Shown: positions 47,783 to 56,906, numbered from the stretch's first letter. The stretch is DNA of 64,000 nucleotides from Hyphomicrobiales bacterium (GCA_947455025.1 CANGLU010000005.1:16499-80498), one strand, 5' to 3'. A program made the numbers and translations. Notes: generated by a model not told the origin, from the letters alone.

Positions 47783-48712
47783 TCACACGCCCAGCTGGCC
47801 GGGTTTCACATTCACCTTCACCTCGTCCAAAATCGCCTTGATTTCGGAGCCCTGCATTTTTTGAATATCGTCTTGATATTTCAGGAGAACGCCAAGCGTA
47901 TCGGACACCTGCTTGGGGTCTAGCGCCACGGCATCCAGCTCCACGAGTGCGGTTGCCCAATCGAGTGTTTCGGCAACGCCCGGCACTTTGAACAAATCCT
48001 GTTTGCGCAGCGCCTGCACAAAGGCCACGATTTCGGCCGAGAGTTTTTCGGGCGATTGCGGGGCCTTGATGCGAACGATTTCTAATTCGCGCTCGGCAGT
48101 TGGATAATCCACCCAATGATAGAGGCAACGGCGCTTCAGCGCGTCGTGGATTTCGCGGGTCCGGTTGGAAGTAACGATCACAATCGGTGGGTGAGGCGCT
48201 TTCACCGTGCCGAACTCAGGGATAGTCACCTGAAAATCGCTAAGCACTTCCAGCAAATAGGCTTCAAAGGCTTCGTCCGTCCGGTCAAGTTCGTCGATCA
48301 ACAGCACCGGAGGGCCTGCCACATCGGGCGTCAGCGCGTCGAGAATGGGACGGCGCACCAGATAGCGCTCGGAGAAAATATTCTGCTCCAATTGAGCACG
48401 ATCGAGGCCACCTTCTGCTTCCGACAGCCGGATCGCCATCATTTGCGCGGCATAGTTCCATTCATAGACAGCGGAGGAAACATCAAGCCCCTCATAGCAT
48501 TGCAGCCGGATCAGCTTGCGGCCCAAGGTTTTGGCTAGCACTTTGGCGATCTCGGTTTTGCCGACGCCCGCTTCGCCTTCCAGCAAAATCGGGCGGCCCA
48601 TTTTCAGCGCCAGAAACAAAACGGTCGAGAGTGACCGGTCGGCGACATAATCGCCGGAGGCCAGAAGACTTTCCATTGCGTCGATCGAAGTGGGCAAAGG
48701 GATCATGGTCAT
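47783..48712 (-). CDS. coxD: MoxR-family AAA+ ATPase CoxD
   Basis: A 309-aa MoxR ATPase with Walker A LLEGEAGVGKTEIAKVLA near residue 40, Walker B VLLIDELDRTDEAFE near 120, and sensor motif IVTSNRTREIHDAL near 155. With CoxE it forms a chaperone pair; CoxD is needed to build the sulfur/copper part of the aerobic CODH centre in form I systems. Its role for a form II enzyme is less certain. It is separated from coxM by a strong hairpin at 48786-48812. Confidence 0.92.
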   Translation of the reverse strand: MTMIPLPTSIDAMESLLASGDYVADRSLSTVLFLALKMGRPILLEGEAGVGKTEIAKVLAKTLGRKLIRLQCYEGLDVSSAVYEWNYAAQMMAIRLSEAEGGLDRAQLEQNIFSERYLVRRPILDALTPDVAGPPVLLIDELDRTDEAFEAYLLEVLSDFQVTIPEFGTVKAPHPPIVIVTSNRTREIHDALKRRCLYHWVDYPTAERELEIVRIKAPQSPEKLSAEIVAFVQALRKQDLFKVPGVAETLDWATALVELDAVALDPKQVSDTLGVLLKYQDDIQKMQGSEIKAILDEVKVNVKPGQLGV

Positions 48713-48785
48713 GTAGGAAACTCCGACTACACGGGAAAGCTAAGTGTTTAATTCTTAAAGCAGTGAGAGACTGCTCTCAATGCAA

Positions 48786-48812
48786 GAATGCCCGGCACGG
48801 GGCCGGGCATTC
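48786..48812 (-). terminator. Strong intercistronic hairpin between coxM and coxD
   Basis: GAATGCCCGGC at 48786-48796 is perfectly complementary to GCCGGGCATTC at 48802-48812 with a 5-nt loop. On the minus strand it is followed by TTGCATTG, so there is no long U tract. It may be a partial terminator or an mRNA-stabilising end for the structural genes coxSLM. Confidence 0.6.
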
Positions 48813-48842
48813 TTTAATCCGGATCAAATGAGCGTTAGACGC

Positions 48843-49646
48843 TTACTTGGCAGTCGCTTTTGCAACCGCACGCTTGGCGATAACCGGAATCAGATGAGCC
48901 CGGTATTCCGAGCTAGCATGGATATCGGAGTTAAGGCCGGAAGCCTTCACTTTCACGCCATCCAAAGATTTCGGGTTAAACCGTGCCTTGAGGGCCGCCT
49001 CAAGTTCCGCCGAGCGGAATACACCGTCCGAGCCTGCGCCCGTTACCGCCACGCGGGTTTCCGAACCCTTTTTGGCAACAAACACACCAACCATTGCGTA
49101 GCGCGAGGCTGGGTTCGGGAACTTCTCATAAGCGGCCTTTGAAGGGATAGGGAAGGAAACTTTCACGATCACTTCGCCCTCTTCCAGGGCCGTCGAGAAC
49201 ATGCCTTGGAAGAACTGATCTGCAGGGATTTTGCGCTTATTGGTGATGATGGTCGCATTCAGCGCCAACACGGCTGACGGATAATCCGCTGCCGGGTCAT
49301 TATTGGCAATCGATCCGCCAATCGTGCCGCGGTTGCGAACAGCCGGATCGCCAATGCCGCCGGCCAAAGCCGCAAGCGCCGGAATGGCCTCGCCAACGAC
49401 GGCCGAGGTAGCGACATCCGCATGACGGGTCATAGCTCCGATAACGACGTTGCGACCCTTCACTTCGATGCCCGACAAACCCTCCGCCTTGCCGAGATCG
49501 ACTAGGGCGGATGGCGAAGCAAGGCGCTGCTTCATTGTTGGAAGCAAAGTCTGGCCACCGGCCAACACTTTCGCATCTGGATTCTTGCCAAGAAGCGTCG
49601 CCGCCTGACGTACCGTTTTCGGTGAGTGATAGGAAAAGGCGTACAT
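48843..49646 (-). CDS. coxM: Molybdenum hydroxylase FAD-binding medium subunit CoxM
   Basis: A 267-aa FAD subunit with both family motifs, AGGQTLLPTMK near residue 31 and TIGGSIANNDPAADYP near 108. It receives electrons from the [2Fe-2S] subunit. It follows coxL by 21 bp. The order S-L-M is typical of form II clusters, in contrast to M-S-L of bona fide form I CO dehydrogenases. Confidence 0.92.
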   Translation of the reverse strand: MYAFSYHSPKTVRQAATLLGKNPDAKVLAGGQTLLPTMKQRLASPSALVDLGKAEGLSGIEVKGRNVVIGAMTRHADVATSAVVGEAIPALAALAGGIGDPAVRNRGTIGGSIANNDPAADYPSAVLALNATIITNKRKIPADQFFQGMFSTALEEGEVIVKVSFPIPSKAAYEKFPNPASRYAMVGVFVAKKGSETRVAVTGAGSDGVFRSAELEAALKARFNPKSLDGVKVKASGLNSDIHASSEYRAHLIPVIAKRAVAKATAK

Positions 49647-49667
49647 GTTCTCTATTCTCCTTGGATC

Positions 49668-52031
49668 TTATTCTGCTGCGATTTTAGTGCTGGAAGCCTG
49701 AATGGCCATCCAGACCGCCTGCGGCGTTGCAGGCATCGCGATGTTTTCGTGACCAATCGCATCCGTGATCGCGTTGATAACAGCCGGAGGCGAAGCAATC
49801 GCACCCGCCTCGCCGCAACCCTTCAAACCGAGCGGGTTGGTGGTGCAAGGCGTGTTGGTCATGCCGATCTGGAACGATGGCAGATTATCCGCGCGCGGCA
49901 TGGTGTAATCCATGTAGCTGGCGGTCACGAGCTGGCCGTCCTTGTCGTAATGCGCGCCTTCCATCAGTGCCTGACCAATGCCCTGCGCGATACCGCCATG
50001 GACCTGACCTTCAACGATCATCGGATTGATGACGTTTCCAAAATCGTCAACCGCCGTCCATTTTTCAATCGACGTCACGCCCGTATCGGGATCAATCTCG
50101 ACTTCGCAAATATGCACGCCCGATGGGAAGGTGAAGTTGGTCGGATCGTAGAACGCGCCTTCTTTTAAGCCAGGCTCCAATTCAGCGCCCGTAAACTTGT
50201 GCGCGATATAGGCTTGCAAGGCGACTTCGCCGAAAGCGAGCGATTTATCTGTTCCCGCCACCGAGAAGCGGCCATCCTTGAACTCAATGTCTTTTTCAGA
50301 CGCTTCGAGCGCGTAGGATGCAACCTTCTTGCCCTTCGCAATGACCTTATCGAGTGCCTTGGAGATCGCCGACATACCGACCGAGCCAGAGCGCGATCCA
50401 TAGGTGCCCATGCCGAATTGAACCTTGTCAGTATCGCCATGTACAATCGCCACCGAATTGATGTCGATTCCCAAGCGATCCGATACGAGCTGAGCAAACG
50501 TCGTCTCATGGCCTTGGCCGTGGCTGTGCGAACCCGTCAACACTTCCACCGTGCCAACCGGATTGACGCGGACTTCGGCTGATTCCCAAAGACCAACGCC
50601 CGCACCGAGCGAGCCAACGGCTGCCGACGGCGCAATGCCGCAAGCCTCGATATAGGCCGAGAAGCCGATACCGCGCAGTTTGCCGTGCTTGGCGCTTTCT
50701 TTCTTGCGCTTGCCGAAGTTTTTATAGTCCGCCATTTCAAGCGCTAGATCGAGCGAAGCGGTGTAATTGCCCGTGTCATAACACATGATAACGGGCGTTT
50801 GATGCGGGAAGCTCTTCACGAAATTCTTCCGGCGGAACGTGGCTGGATCCATACCCAATTCACGCGCTGCTTTTTCCATCATGCGTTCAACAACGAAGGT
50901 CGCTTCAGGGCGCCCCGCACCACGATACGCATCAACCGGCGCTGTCGTCGTGTAGATGCCTTCGACTTCAACATAGATCGCCGGAATATCATACTGACCC
51001 GACAAAAGCGGCGCGTAGAGATAGGTCGGTACACAACTTGAGAAGGTTGAGAGATAGGCGCCTAGATTGGCTTTGGTCTTAACGCGGAAGGCAAGAATTT
51101 TGCCCTTGTCGTCGGTTGCTAATTCCGCATGCGTGATGTGATCACGACCATGGGCATCCGACAAGAACGCTTCGGTGCGATCCGCCGTCCATTTAACCGG
51201 ACGACCCACGCGCTTGGAGGCCCAAACGCAGACCGTTTCTTCAGCATAAATGAAGATTTTTGAGCCGAAACCACCACCGACATCCGGCGCAATCACGCGA
51301 AGCTTGTGCTCGGGCGCAATACCGATGAACGCCGAGAGAACGAGACGTGCGACATGCGGGTTCTGGCTCGTCGTGTAAAGCGTGAACACTTCCGTACCCG
51401 CATCATAATCGCCGACTGCCGCGCGAGGTTCCATCGCGTTCGGGATCAAGCGGTTATTGACGAGATCAATCTTGGTGATGTGCTTGGCGTTTTTAAACGC
51501 AGCCTCGGTTGCTGCCTTATCGCCAAGGTGCCAATCATAGACAACGTTATCAGATGCAACATCGTGAATGGCAGGCCCTTTGGACGCGGTGTTCATATCA
51601 ACAACAGCCGGCAACACGCCATAATCAACAATGATCTTTTCAGCGGCGTCTTTGGCTTGCGAATAGGTCTCGGCAATAACGACCGCGACATGATCGCCGA
51701 CATAACGAACTTTACCTTGAGCAAGGGCAGGATGAGCGCCCGCCTTCATGGGCGAGCCATCCTTATTGTGGATCATCCATCCGCAGATCAAACCACCGAC
51801 TTTGTCATGGGCAAGATCGTCCCCAGTCAGAACGTCAAGCACGCCTGGCGCCTTTTTGGCAGCCGAAATATCAAGCTTTTTGATCGTCGCATGGGCATGA
51901 GGCGAGCGCAGGAAATAGGCGTGCGCCTGTCCCTGACGATTCACGTCATCGGTATATTGACCTTTGCCCGTGATGAACCGGATGTCTTCTTTGCGGAGCA
52001 CCGAAGCTCCAATGCCTGTCGCTGAACTCAT
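49668..52031 (-). CDS. coxL: Molybdenum hydroxylase large subunit, form II CoxL type
   Basis: A 787-aa xanthine-oxidase-family catalytic subunit with VGGGFGSKIFIYAEE near residue 250 and the active-site loop AYRGAGR at about residues 368-374 (bases 50910-50930). The catalytic Glu is in LKGCGEAGAIASPP near the C-terminus. The loop is that of form II enzymes; form I CO dehydrogenases carry AYxCSFR, whose cysteine binds copper. CO oxidation by form II is debated, so the substrate is open. The ATG at 52031 has GGAGG upstream. Confidence 0.92.
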   Translation of the reverse strand: MSSATGIGASVLRKEDIRFITGKGQYTDDVNRQGQAHAYFLRSPHAHATIKKLDISAAKKAPGVLDVLTGDDLAHDKVGGLICGWMIHNKDGSPMKAGAHPALAQGKVRYVGDHVAVVIAETYSQAKDAAEKIIVDYGVLPAVVDMNTASKGPAIHDVASDNVVYDWHLGDKAATEAAFKNAKHITKIDLVNNRLIPNAMEPRAAVGDYDAGTEVFTLYTTSQNPHVARLVLSAFIGIAPEHKLRVIAPDVGGGFGSKIFIYAEETVCVWASKRVGRPVKWTADRTEAFLSDAHGRDHITHAELATDDKGKILAFRVKTKANLGAYLSTFSSCVPTYLYAPLLSGQYDIPAIYVEVEGIYTTTAPVDAYRGAGRPEATFVVERMMEKAARELGMDPATFRRKNFVKSFPHQTPVIMCYDTGNYTASLDLALEMADYKNFGKRKKESAKHGKLRGIGFSAYIEACGIAPSAAVGSLGAGVGLWESAEVRVNPVGTVEVLTGSHSHGQGHETTFAQLVSDRLGIDINSVAIVHGDTDKVQFGMGTYGSRSGSVGMSAISKALDKVIAKGKKVASYALEASEKDIEFKDGRFSVAGTDKSLAFGEVALQAYIAHKFTGAELEPGLKEGAFYDPTNFTFPSGVHICEVEIDPDTGVTSIEKWTAVDDFGNVINPMIVEGQVHGGIAQGIGQALMEGAHYDKDGQLVTASYMDYTMPRADNLPSFQIGMTNTPCTTNPLGLKGCGEAGAIASPPAVINAITDAIGHENIAMPATPQAVWMAIQASSTKIAAE

Positions 52032-52104
52032 GGGATATTCCTCCAAAGCCGCTTTTTGGCGGTCATAGTCTTCGACGCCCCTATGGGCCTGTGTTCAAAT
52101 ACAA

Positions 52105-52578
52105 TTACTTCGCGGCCATTGCCTGCGCGCCGGCAGCAACCGCTTTCACGATATTGTGATACCCGGTGCAACGGCAGATATTGCCTTCAAGCTCTTCACG
52201 GATCGTGTGCTCGTCGAGCTGGTGACCCTTCCGGTTTACAATATCGATTGCCGACATGATCATACCCGGTGTGCAGAATCCGCATTGAAGTCCATGGTTT
52301 TCGCGGAACGCCGCCTGCATCGGATGCAGATGTTCGGGGGTGCCGATGCCTTCGATCGTCGTTACCGACGCACCTTCGCATGCAACGGCCAAAGTGGTGC
52401 AGCTCTTAATCGAGCGACCATCGACATGCACAACGCATGCGCCGCATTGGCTGGTATCACAGCCGACATGGGTGCCTGTTAAATGAAGATGCTCACGCAA
52501 GAATTGGGCGAGGAGTGTCCGCGGATCTACATTCGCGGTGACTTCTTTGCCATTAACGATCATCGTGACGCTCGCCAT
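52105..52578 (-). CDS. coxS: Molybdenum hydroxylase [2Fe-2S] small subunit CoxS
   Basis: A 157-aa protein with two [2Fe-2S] clusters: [15 protein letters not shown] (plant-type) and [13 protein letters not shown] with CRCTGYHNI (helical). It carries electrons from the Mo centre to FAD. GGAGGAAGG lies before the ATG. It is the first gene of coxSLM. The 293 bp to the divergent aconitase X gene hold the presumed promoter, which I could not define. Confidence 0.93.
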   Translation of the reverse strand: MASVTMIVNGKEVTANVDPRTLLAQFLREHLHLTGTHVGCDTSQCGACVVHVDGRSIKSCTTLAVACEGASVTTIEGIGTPEHLHPMQAAFRENHGLQCGFCTPGMIMSAIDIVNRKGHQLDEHTIREELEGNICRCTGYHNIVKAVAAGAQAMAAK

Positions 52579-52802
52579 GAGCCTTCCTCCACTGGTTATC
52601 GGGTCTCGTCGCCCGTTGTGCCGCTTTCGCAGCCGATTAAAACATCCAGATATGCGTCGTCTCTAGACGGACAATCCGAATATCCCCTTCATAATCCCTC
52701 TACTTTATACGCAAGAAAGGTCCGGTCAAGCGGCTAAAGGAATTCGAAACGACTAAATTTTGGGTATTTAGTATGACAACGAACGAATAAACCCATAAAT
52801 TA

Positions 52803-52819
52803 GGTCACTTCAGCTGACC
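52803..52819. promoter_or_regulatory. Palindrome upstream of the aconitase X genes
   Basis: GGTCA-N7-TGACC at 52803-52819 is a perfect 5-bp inverted repeat 52 bp before the large-subunit ATG, in the region divergent from coxS. It is the size of a dimeric-regulator operator (for example GntR or IclR families). No regulator gene lies adjacent. Confidence 0.35.
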
Positions 52820-52871
52820 CATTGACATTGGGTTGGGTTTAAGGCCCCGTTGTCCAAGAGGAGCCGCATAC

Positions 52872-54128
52872 ATGACGTTGACCCTTACGGAACATCAACT
52901 TGCCATCGCCAATGGCACCGAAGGCCAAGGCGCTGCCATGGCCATGCGGATTGTTGCCGATACCGCTCGATTGATGGGCGCTCCGCGCCTGATCCCTGTT
53001 GCATCGGCCCATATTGACGGTGCGCTTTATCATGGTGATTCAGGAACGCTGTTTGCCGAAAAACTTGTCGAAGGTGCGGCAAAAGTCAAAGTTCGCTCAA
53101 CGCTGAATGTTGGGGCGCTGGATCTCGTTGGTTGCTCCAAACAACGTATGCCGCCGGCTGAGCGTGACATGGCCAAGCGCATGATGATGGCCTATGAGGC
53201 AATGGGCTGCGAGCCGTCTTGGACCTGCTCGCCCTATCAAGCGGGACATCGCCCGGCGCTTGGCAGTGATGTCGCCTGGGGCGAATCAAATGCGGTGGTC
53301 TTTTGCAATTCGGTCTTGGGCGCGCGCACCAATCGCTATGGCGATTTTCTCGATATTGCCTGCGCTATTGTAGGTTTTGCGCCCGATTATGGCCTCCATC
53401 GCGTCGAAAACCGCCGCGCGCGCGTCGTTGCCGATGTATCCGGCCTGTCCGAAGCGCTTCGCCGGTCGGACGTGTTTTATCCCGTGCTCGGCACTTGGTT
53501 TGGTCTCGAAATGGTCAATTCGATTGGCGTCGTTGACGGGCTACAAGGCATGCCGAACGAAGACAATCTGAAGGCCTTTGGTGCCGCTGCCGCTTCATCC
53601 GGCGGTGTTGGCCTGTTCCATATTGCAGGCGTCACGCCCGAAGCGGCCGATGTCGCCACGGCGCTTCAGGGAAAGCCTGCGGAAAAGATTATTCACGTCA
53701 CGGCGGACATGGTGCTGGGTGCGCTCAAACGACTTTCCACCACCACCGACGAAGCCATTGACGCCGTCGCCATTGGCAGCCCTCATCTGTCCATCGACGA
53801 GGTGGAGATGCTTTTGCACCTGATCAATGGCCGCAAGCTCGAAAAAACCATTTATGCCTGCACTGGCCGCCACGTGATCCGCCAGATCGAGGCCAATGGT
53901 CAACGCTCAGCGCTCGAAAAGCTCGGCGTCACCTTTGTAGCCGACACCTGCGTCGTTGTGACGCCGATATTACCAGAGGGTAACGGCGTGTTGATGACAA
54001 ATTCCGGAAAATTCGCCCATTACGCCCCGGGCAACACCGGATATGCGGTGCAATATGGCTCGCTCAAAGATTGTGTAGAGAGCGCCATCACAGGCCGCCT
54101 AACCCGGGATCAAGCATTATGGCGCTGA
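52872..54128 (+). CDS. Aconitase X catalytic (large) subunit, cis-3-hydroxy-L-proline dehydratase family
   Basis: A 418-aa DUF521/AcnX protein with LTEHQLAIANGTEGQGAAMAM at the N-terminus, SAHIDGALYHGDSGTLFAE near residue 45, and CSPYQAG and FCNSVLGARTNRYGDFLD further on, all hallmarks of the family. Characterised bacterial members dehydrate cis-3-hydroxy-L-proline. The ATG at 52872 has GAGGAG upstream; TTG 52833 is only the frame limit. The small subunit overlaps its stop by 10 bp. The nearby hydroxyproline genes support this substrate. Confidence 0.88.
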   Translation: MTLTLTEHQLAIANGTEGQGAAMAMRIVADTARLMGAPRLIPVASAHIDGALYHGDSGTLFAEKLVEGAAKVKVRSTLNVGALDLVGCSKQRMPPAERDMAKRMMMAYEAMGCEPSWTCSPYQAGHRPALGSDVAWGESNAVVFCNSVLGARTNRYGDFLDIACAIVGFAPDYGLHRVENRRARVVADVSGLSEALRRSDVFYPVLGTWFGLEMVNSIGVVDGLQGMPNEDNLKAFGAAAASSGGVGLFHIAGVTPEAADVATALQGKPAEKIIHVTADMVLGALKRLSTTTDEAIDAVAIGSPHLSIDEVEMLLHLINGRKLEKTIYACTGRHVIRQIEANGQRSALEKLGVTFVADTCVVVTPILPEGNGVLMTNSGKFAHYAPGNTGYAVQYGSLKDCVESAITGRLTRDQALWR

Positions 54129-54529
54129 AAGCGGACGTTCTTCTCGAAGGCCAAGGCGAAGGCGAAGTGCTCGCCTTAACCCATCCGATCAGCTTCTGGG
54201 GTGGTGTCGACCCGCGCACGGGACTGATCATTGACGCACGCCATCCGGAGCGTGGACAATCGATCGCCGGAAAAATATTGGCCATGCCGGCCATGATCGG
54301 GTCATCGTCCGCTGCCGCCGTGATGCTGGAGCTTATCCATTCCGGCCGCTCGCCAACCGCGCTCATCATGCCTGCCCCCGATGCCATTTTATTGCTCGGC
54401 GTCATCGTGGCCCGTGAAATGGGTTGGGCGGTGCCGCCAGCTTACGCCCTGTCCGCCGCCGATCAGCGCACGCTGCATGGCAAGCGGGTTTCGATTGCAT
54501 CCGATGGTGCGATTACCGTTGCCGGTTGA
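54119..54529 (+). CDS. Aconitase X swivel (small) subunit
   Basis: A 136-aa DUF126 protein with VLALTHPISFWGGVDPRTG near residue 15 and MPAMIGSSSAAAVMLELI near 60, the phosphate-binding-like loop of the swivel domain. It completes a two-subunit AcnX with the overlapping upstream gene (10-bp overlap at ATGGCGCTGA). The downstream convergent junction contains an inverted repeat element. Confidence 0.88.
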   Translation: MALKADVLLEGQGEGEVLALTHPISFWGGVDPRTGLIIDARHPERGQSIAGKILAMPAMIGSSSAAAVMLELIHSGRSPTALIMPAPDAILLLGVIVAREMGWAVPPAYALSAADQRTLHGKRVSIASDGAITVAG

Positions 54530-54560
54530 GGCTTCCCGTCATGGAATACAATCTCCCTTT

Positions 54561-54678
54561 CGTCATTGCGAGCGTCAGCGAAGCAACCCAGCTGACCTAT
54601 TTTAAACGAGCGCTGTATTACCATTGTGACCTTCGTCCAACTATCAGCTGGGTTGCTTCACGTTCGTTCGCAATGACG
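54561..54678. repeat. REP/MITE-like inverted repeat element
   Basis: Arms of 35 bp (54561-54595 and 54644-54678) are inverted copies matching at about 30 positions. They begin with CGTCATTGCGA and include GAAGCAACCCAGCTGA, with a 48-bp centre. CGTCATTGCGAGCG...GCGAAGCAA is the common bacterial repeat type found between convergent genes. It could also act as a terminator for both flanking genes. Confidence 0.8.
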
Positions 54679-54683
54679 GGAAA

Positions 54684-55457
54684 TTAAAACGCATCGATCA
54701 CCCGCAGCAGCATTTCAATATCCTCATCCCGCGACAAACGGTGGTCGCCGTCCTTAATCAGAGTCAGATTGCAATCGCTTAGCGGTAAATGCTCGACCAG
54801 TTTCATGGCGTGAGACCATGGCACAGCATCGTCTTTCATGCCTTGCAGGATGTGGACTGGCGCGCCTGGGTTAATCGGGGAGCCAAAGAGCAGATTGGTG
54901 CGGCCATCCTCGATAAACGCCTTCGTAATCGGATAGGGCTCGCCATAGGGCGATGGCTGAAAAAAGGCCCCTTTGGTTAAAATCTCTTGCCGGATGGCTT
55001 CTGGGAAAGCCTTCCACATCAGCTCTTCTGAAAAATCGACCGCTGGCGCGATGAGCACGAGCGCCGAGGGCAATGAAAGCCCGAGCCGTGCCCGTTCGCG
55101 CACGGCCAGCAGCGTAATCCATCCGCCCATGGATGAGCCGACCATCACCGGCTTTGCATCGCCAAGGCTGGCCCACACCGCAAGTGCATCTTCCAACCAC
55201 ACCGAAAGCGTCATCGTGGCAAAATCTCCGCCCGTCAGGCCATGCGCCGAATAATCGAAGCGGATAAAAGGACGCCCCTCGCGTTCAGCCCAGGCATCAA
55301 TGGCTTCCGCTTTGGTTGAATCCATGTCCGAACGGAATCCGCCAAGCCACAGAATAGGCTGACCTTTTCCTCGCCGATACCGCATCGCCAACCGGGCATT
55401 GTCGCCCGAGCGGTTTGGAATCTCGAGCCATTGCACAGGCGTTTTAGAGGTTTCCAT
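54684..55457 (-). CDS. Alpha/beta hydrolase
   Basis: A 257-aa alpha/beta hydrolase with nucleophile motif VGSSMGGWITLLA near residue 106, an FDYSAHGLTGGD segment, and a C-terminal DGDHRLSR histidine. It resembles the YqiA/ABHD10-like group, but substrate is unknown. It overlaps the upstream VOC gene by 1 bp, so the two form an operon inserted in the opposite direction within the hydroxyproline region. Confidence 0.85.
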   Translation of the reverse strand: METSKTPVQWLEIPNRSGDNARLAMRYRRGKGQPILWLGGFRSDMDSTKAEAIDAWAEREGRPFIRFDYSAHGLTGGDFATMTLSVWLEDALAVWASLGDAKPVMVGSSMGGWITLLAVRERARLGLSLPSALVLIAPAVDFSEELMWKAFPEAIRQEILTKGAFFQPSPYGEPYPITKAFIEDGRTNLLFGSPINPGAPVHILQGMKDDAVPWSHAMKLVEHLPLSDCNLTLIKDGDHRLSRDEDIEMLLRVIDAF

Positions 55458-55858
55458 TAGGTGCGCTCCTGTGCTCGTTCAATCAAATCCCATCGGTTGC
55501 CGCAGCAATCTTCAAAAACGGCCACCATTCCATAAGCCTCCTGACGCGGTGGTTCCAGAAACCGAACGCCGCGCGCCGAATAATCTGCAAAATCTCTCAT
55601 AAAATCATCGGTTTGGAGGAAAAAACCTACCCGTCCACCGGTTTGGCGTCCAATGGCTTGCGTTTCTTCCGGATTTTTTGAGCGCGCCAATAAAAGAGAG
55701 GCACCAGAAGCCCCCGCCGCAACAACAACCCATCGCTTCCCGTCCCCCAGCTCGGTGTCCTCGATCAGCAAAAAGCCAAGCGTTTTAACAAAAAATTGGA
55801 TCGCGAGATCATATTCACGAACGACGAGCGTCACTAAACCGATCGAACGATTAATCAT
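55457..55858 (-). CDS. VOC-family (glyoxalase-like) protein
   Basis: A 133-aa vicinal-oxygen-chelate protein: GLVTLVVREYDLAIQFFVKT at the N-terminus, a central QTDDFMRDFADYSARGV and a C-terminal MVAVFEDCCGNRWDLIE. Metal-ligand residues of true glyoxalase I are not all evident, so the activity is open. It begins a two-gene unit with the hydrolase and is divergent from the deaminase gene. Confidence 0.85.
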   Translation of the reverse strand: MINRSIGLVTLVVREYDLAIQFFVKTLGFLLIEDTELGDGKRWVVVAAGASGASLLLARSKNPEETQAIGRQTGGRVGFFLQTDDFMRDFADYSARGVRFLEPPRQEAYGMVAVFEDCCGNRWDLIERAQERT

Positions 55859-55981
55859 ATCAGCTCAAGCCTTTTGCACCGGAGTTTTAAATAATAGCCT
55901 GCCAACCATCGGCAAATTATTGGCCTCACTATAAGTTGATGCTATAGCCGCATCACACAGAATTACAAAAAGGGTACATCA

Positions 55982-56890
55982 ATGTCGCACGCAAAATGGT
56001 CTGGCGTTTATCCAGCGGTCACCACGAAATTCACCCCCGATGACCGCCTCGACATCGCAGAAATGGAGCGTTGCTTCAAACTTCAAACCGATGCGGGCGT
56101 CGATGGCTTGATCGTTTGCGGTTCCTTAGGCGAGGCCTCAACCCTTGATCCGTCCGAGAAAATCGAAGTGCTCAAAACGGCCCTTCGCGTTGCCAATGGC
56201 AAAATTCCGGTCCTGCTGACGGTCGTCGACGGCTCCACGCGTAACGCGCAGGCGCTTGCTGAGGCGGGTGCAAAAGCGGGCGCGCAGGGCTTCATGGTGC
56301 TACCCGGCATTCCGTATAAATCCGAGCCGCATGAGACGATGGCACATTTCCGCGCTGTGGCGAAAGCCGGTCAATTGCCAGTAATGATTTACAATAACCC
56401 CGTCGCCTATGGCGTAGATCTGACTCCTGAAATGCTCATGGACCTCGCGGCCGATCCGCTGTTTGCCGCCGTGAAAGAGTCTTCCGACGATATCCGCCGC
56501 ATCACCCGCATCTTCAATCTCATGGGCGAAAAGATCCAGGTTTTCACAGGCGTCGACAATCTCGCGCTCGAGAGCCTTGCGATGGGTGCCCATGGGTGGG
56601 TTGCCGGTCTGGTGTGCGCGTTCCCGGACGAGACGGTCGCAATTTGGAAATTGCAGCAGGCCGGACGGATGGAAGAAGCGCTTAAAATCTATCGCTGGTT
56701 CCAACCCTTGCTCGATCTCGACGTGTCGGCGCGCCTTGTCCAAAACATCAAGCTCGTCGAAGCTCTGGTAACCAATACCAATGATCGGTGCCGCGCACCG
56801 CGCATTGCGCTTTCTGGTGCCGAGCGTACGCGCATTGAAGCGATTGTAAAAAAGGCGGTTGCCGTTCGCCCTGCCCTTCCTAAGCTCTGA
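55982..56890 (+). CDS. DHDPS-family protein, probable 1-pyrroline-4-hydroxy-2-carboxylate deaminase
   Basis: A 302-aa class I aldolase-fold protein with CGSLGEASTL near residue 46, Tyr137 in MIYNNPVAYG and Schiff-base Lys165 in AAVKESSDDIRR. Within the family the hydroxyproline-pathway deaminase converts pyrroline-4-hydroxy-2-carboxylate to 2-oxoglutarate semialdehyde. That role is inferred from the following D-amino-acid dehydrogenase and hydroxyproline epimerase. AAAAAGGG lies before the ATG. Confidence 0.85.
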   Translation: MSHAKWSGVYPAVTTKFTPDDRLDIAEMERCFKLQTDAGVDGLIVCGSLGEASTLDPSEKIEVLKTALRVANGKIPVLLTVVDGSTRNAQALAEAGAKAGAQGFMVLPGIPYKSEPHETMAHFRAVAKAGQLPVMIYNNPVAYGVDLTPEMLMDLAADPLFAAVKESSDDIRRITRIFNLMGEKIQVFTGVDNLALESLAMGAHGWVAGLVCAFPDETVAIWKLQQAGRMEEALKIYRWFQPLLDLDVSARLVQNIKLVEALVTNTNDRCRAPRIALSGAERTRIEAIVKKAVAVRPALPKL

Positions 56891-56906
56891 GCCTTAGGTC
56901 GAGCCG

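Noticed and set aside
51306..52025. 239-aa plus-strand ORF opposite coxL
   Set aside because: Antisense to a clear CoxL N-terminus; low-complexity basic composition typical of shadow frames.
54381..54687. Short plus-strand ORFs across the inverted repeat
   Set aside because: They run through the repeat element and the end of the AcnX small subunit in other frames without homology.
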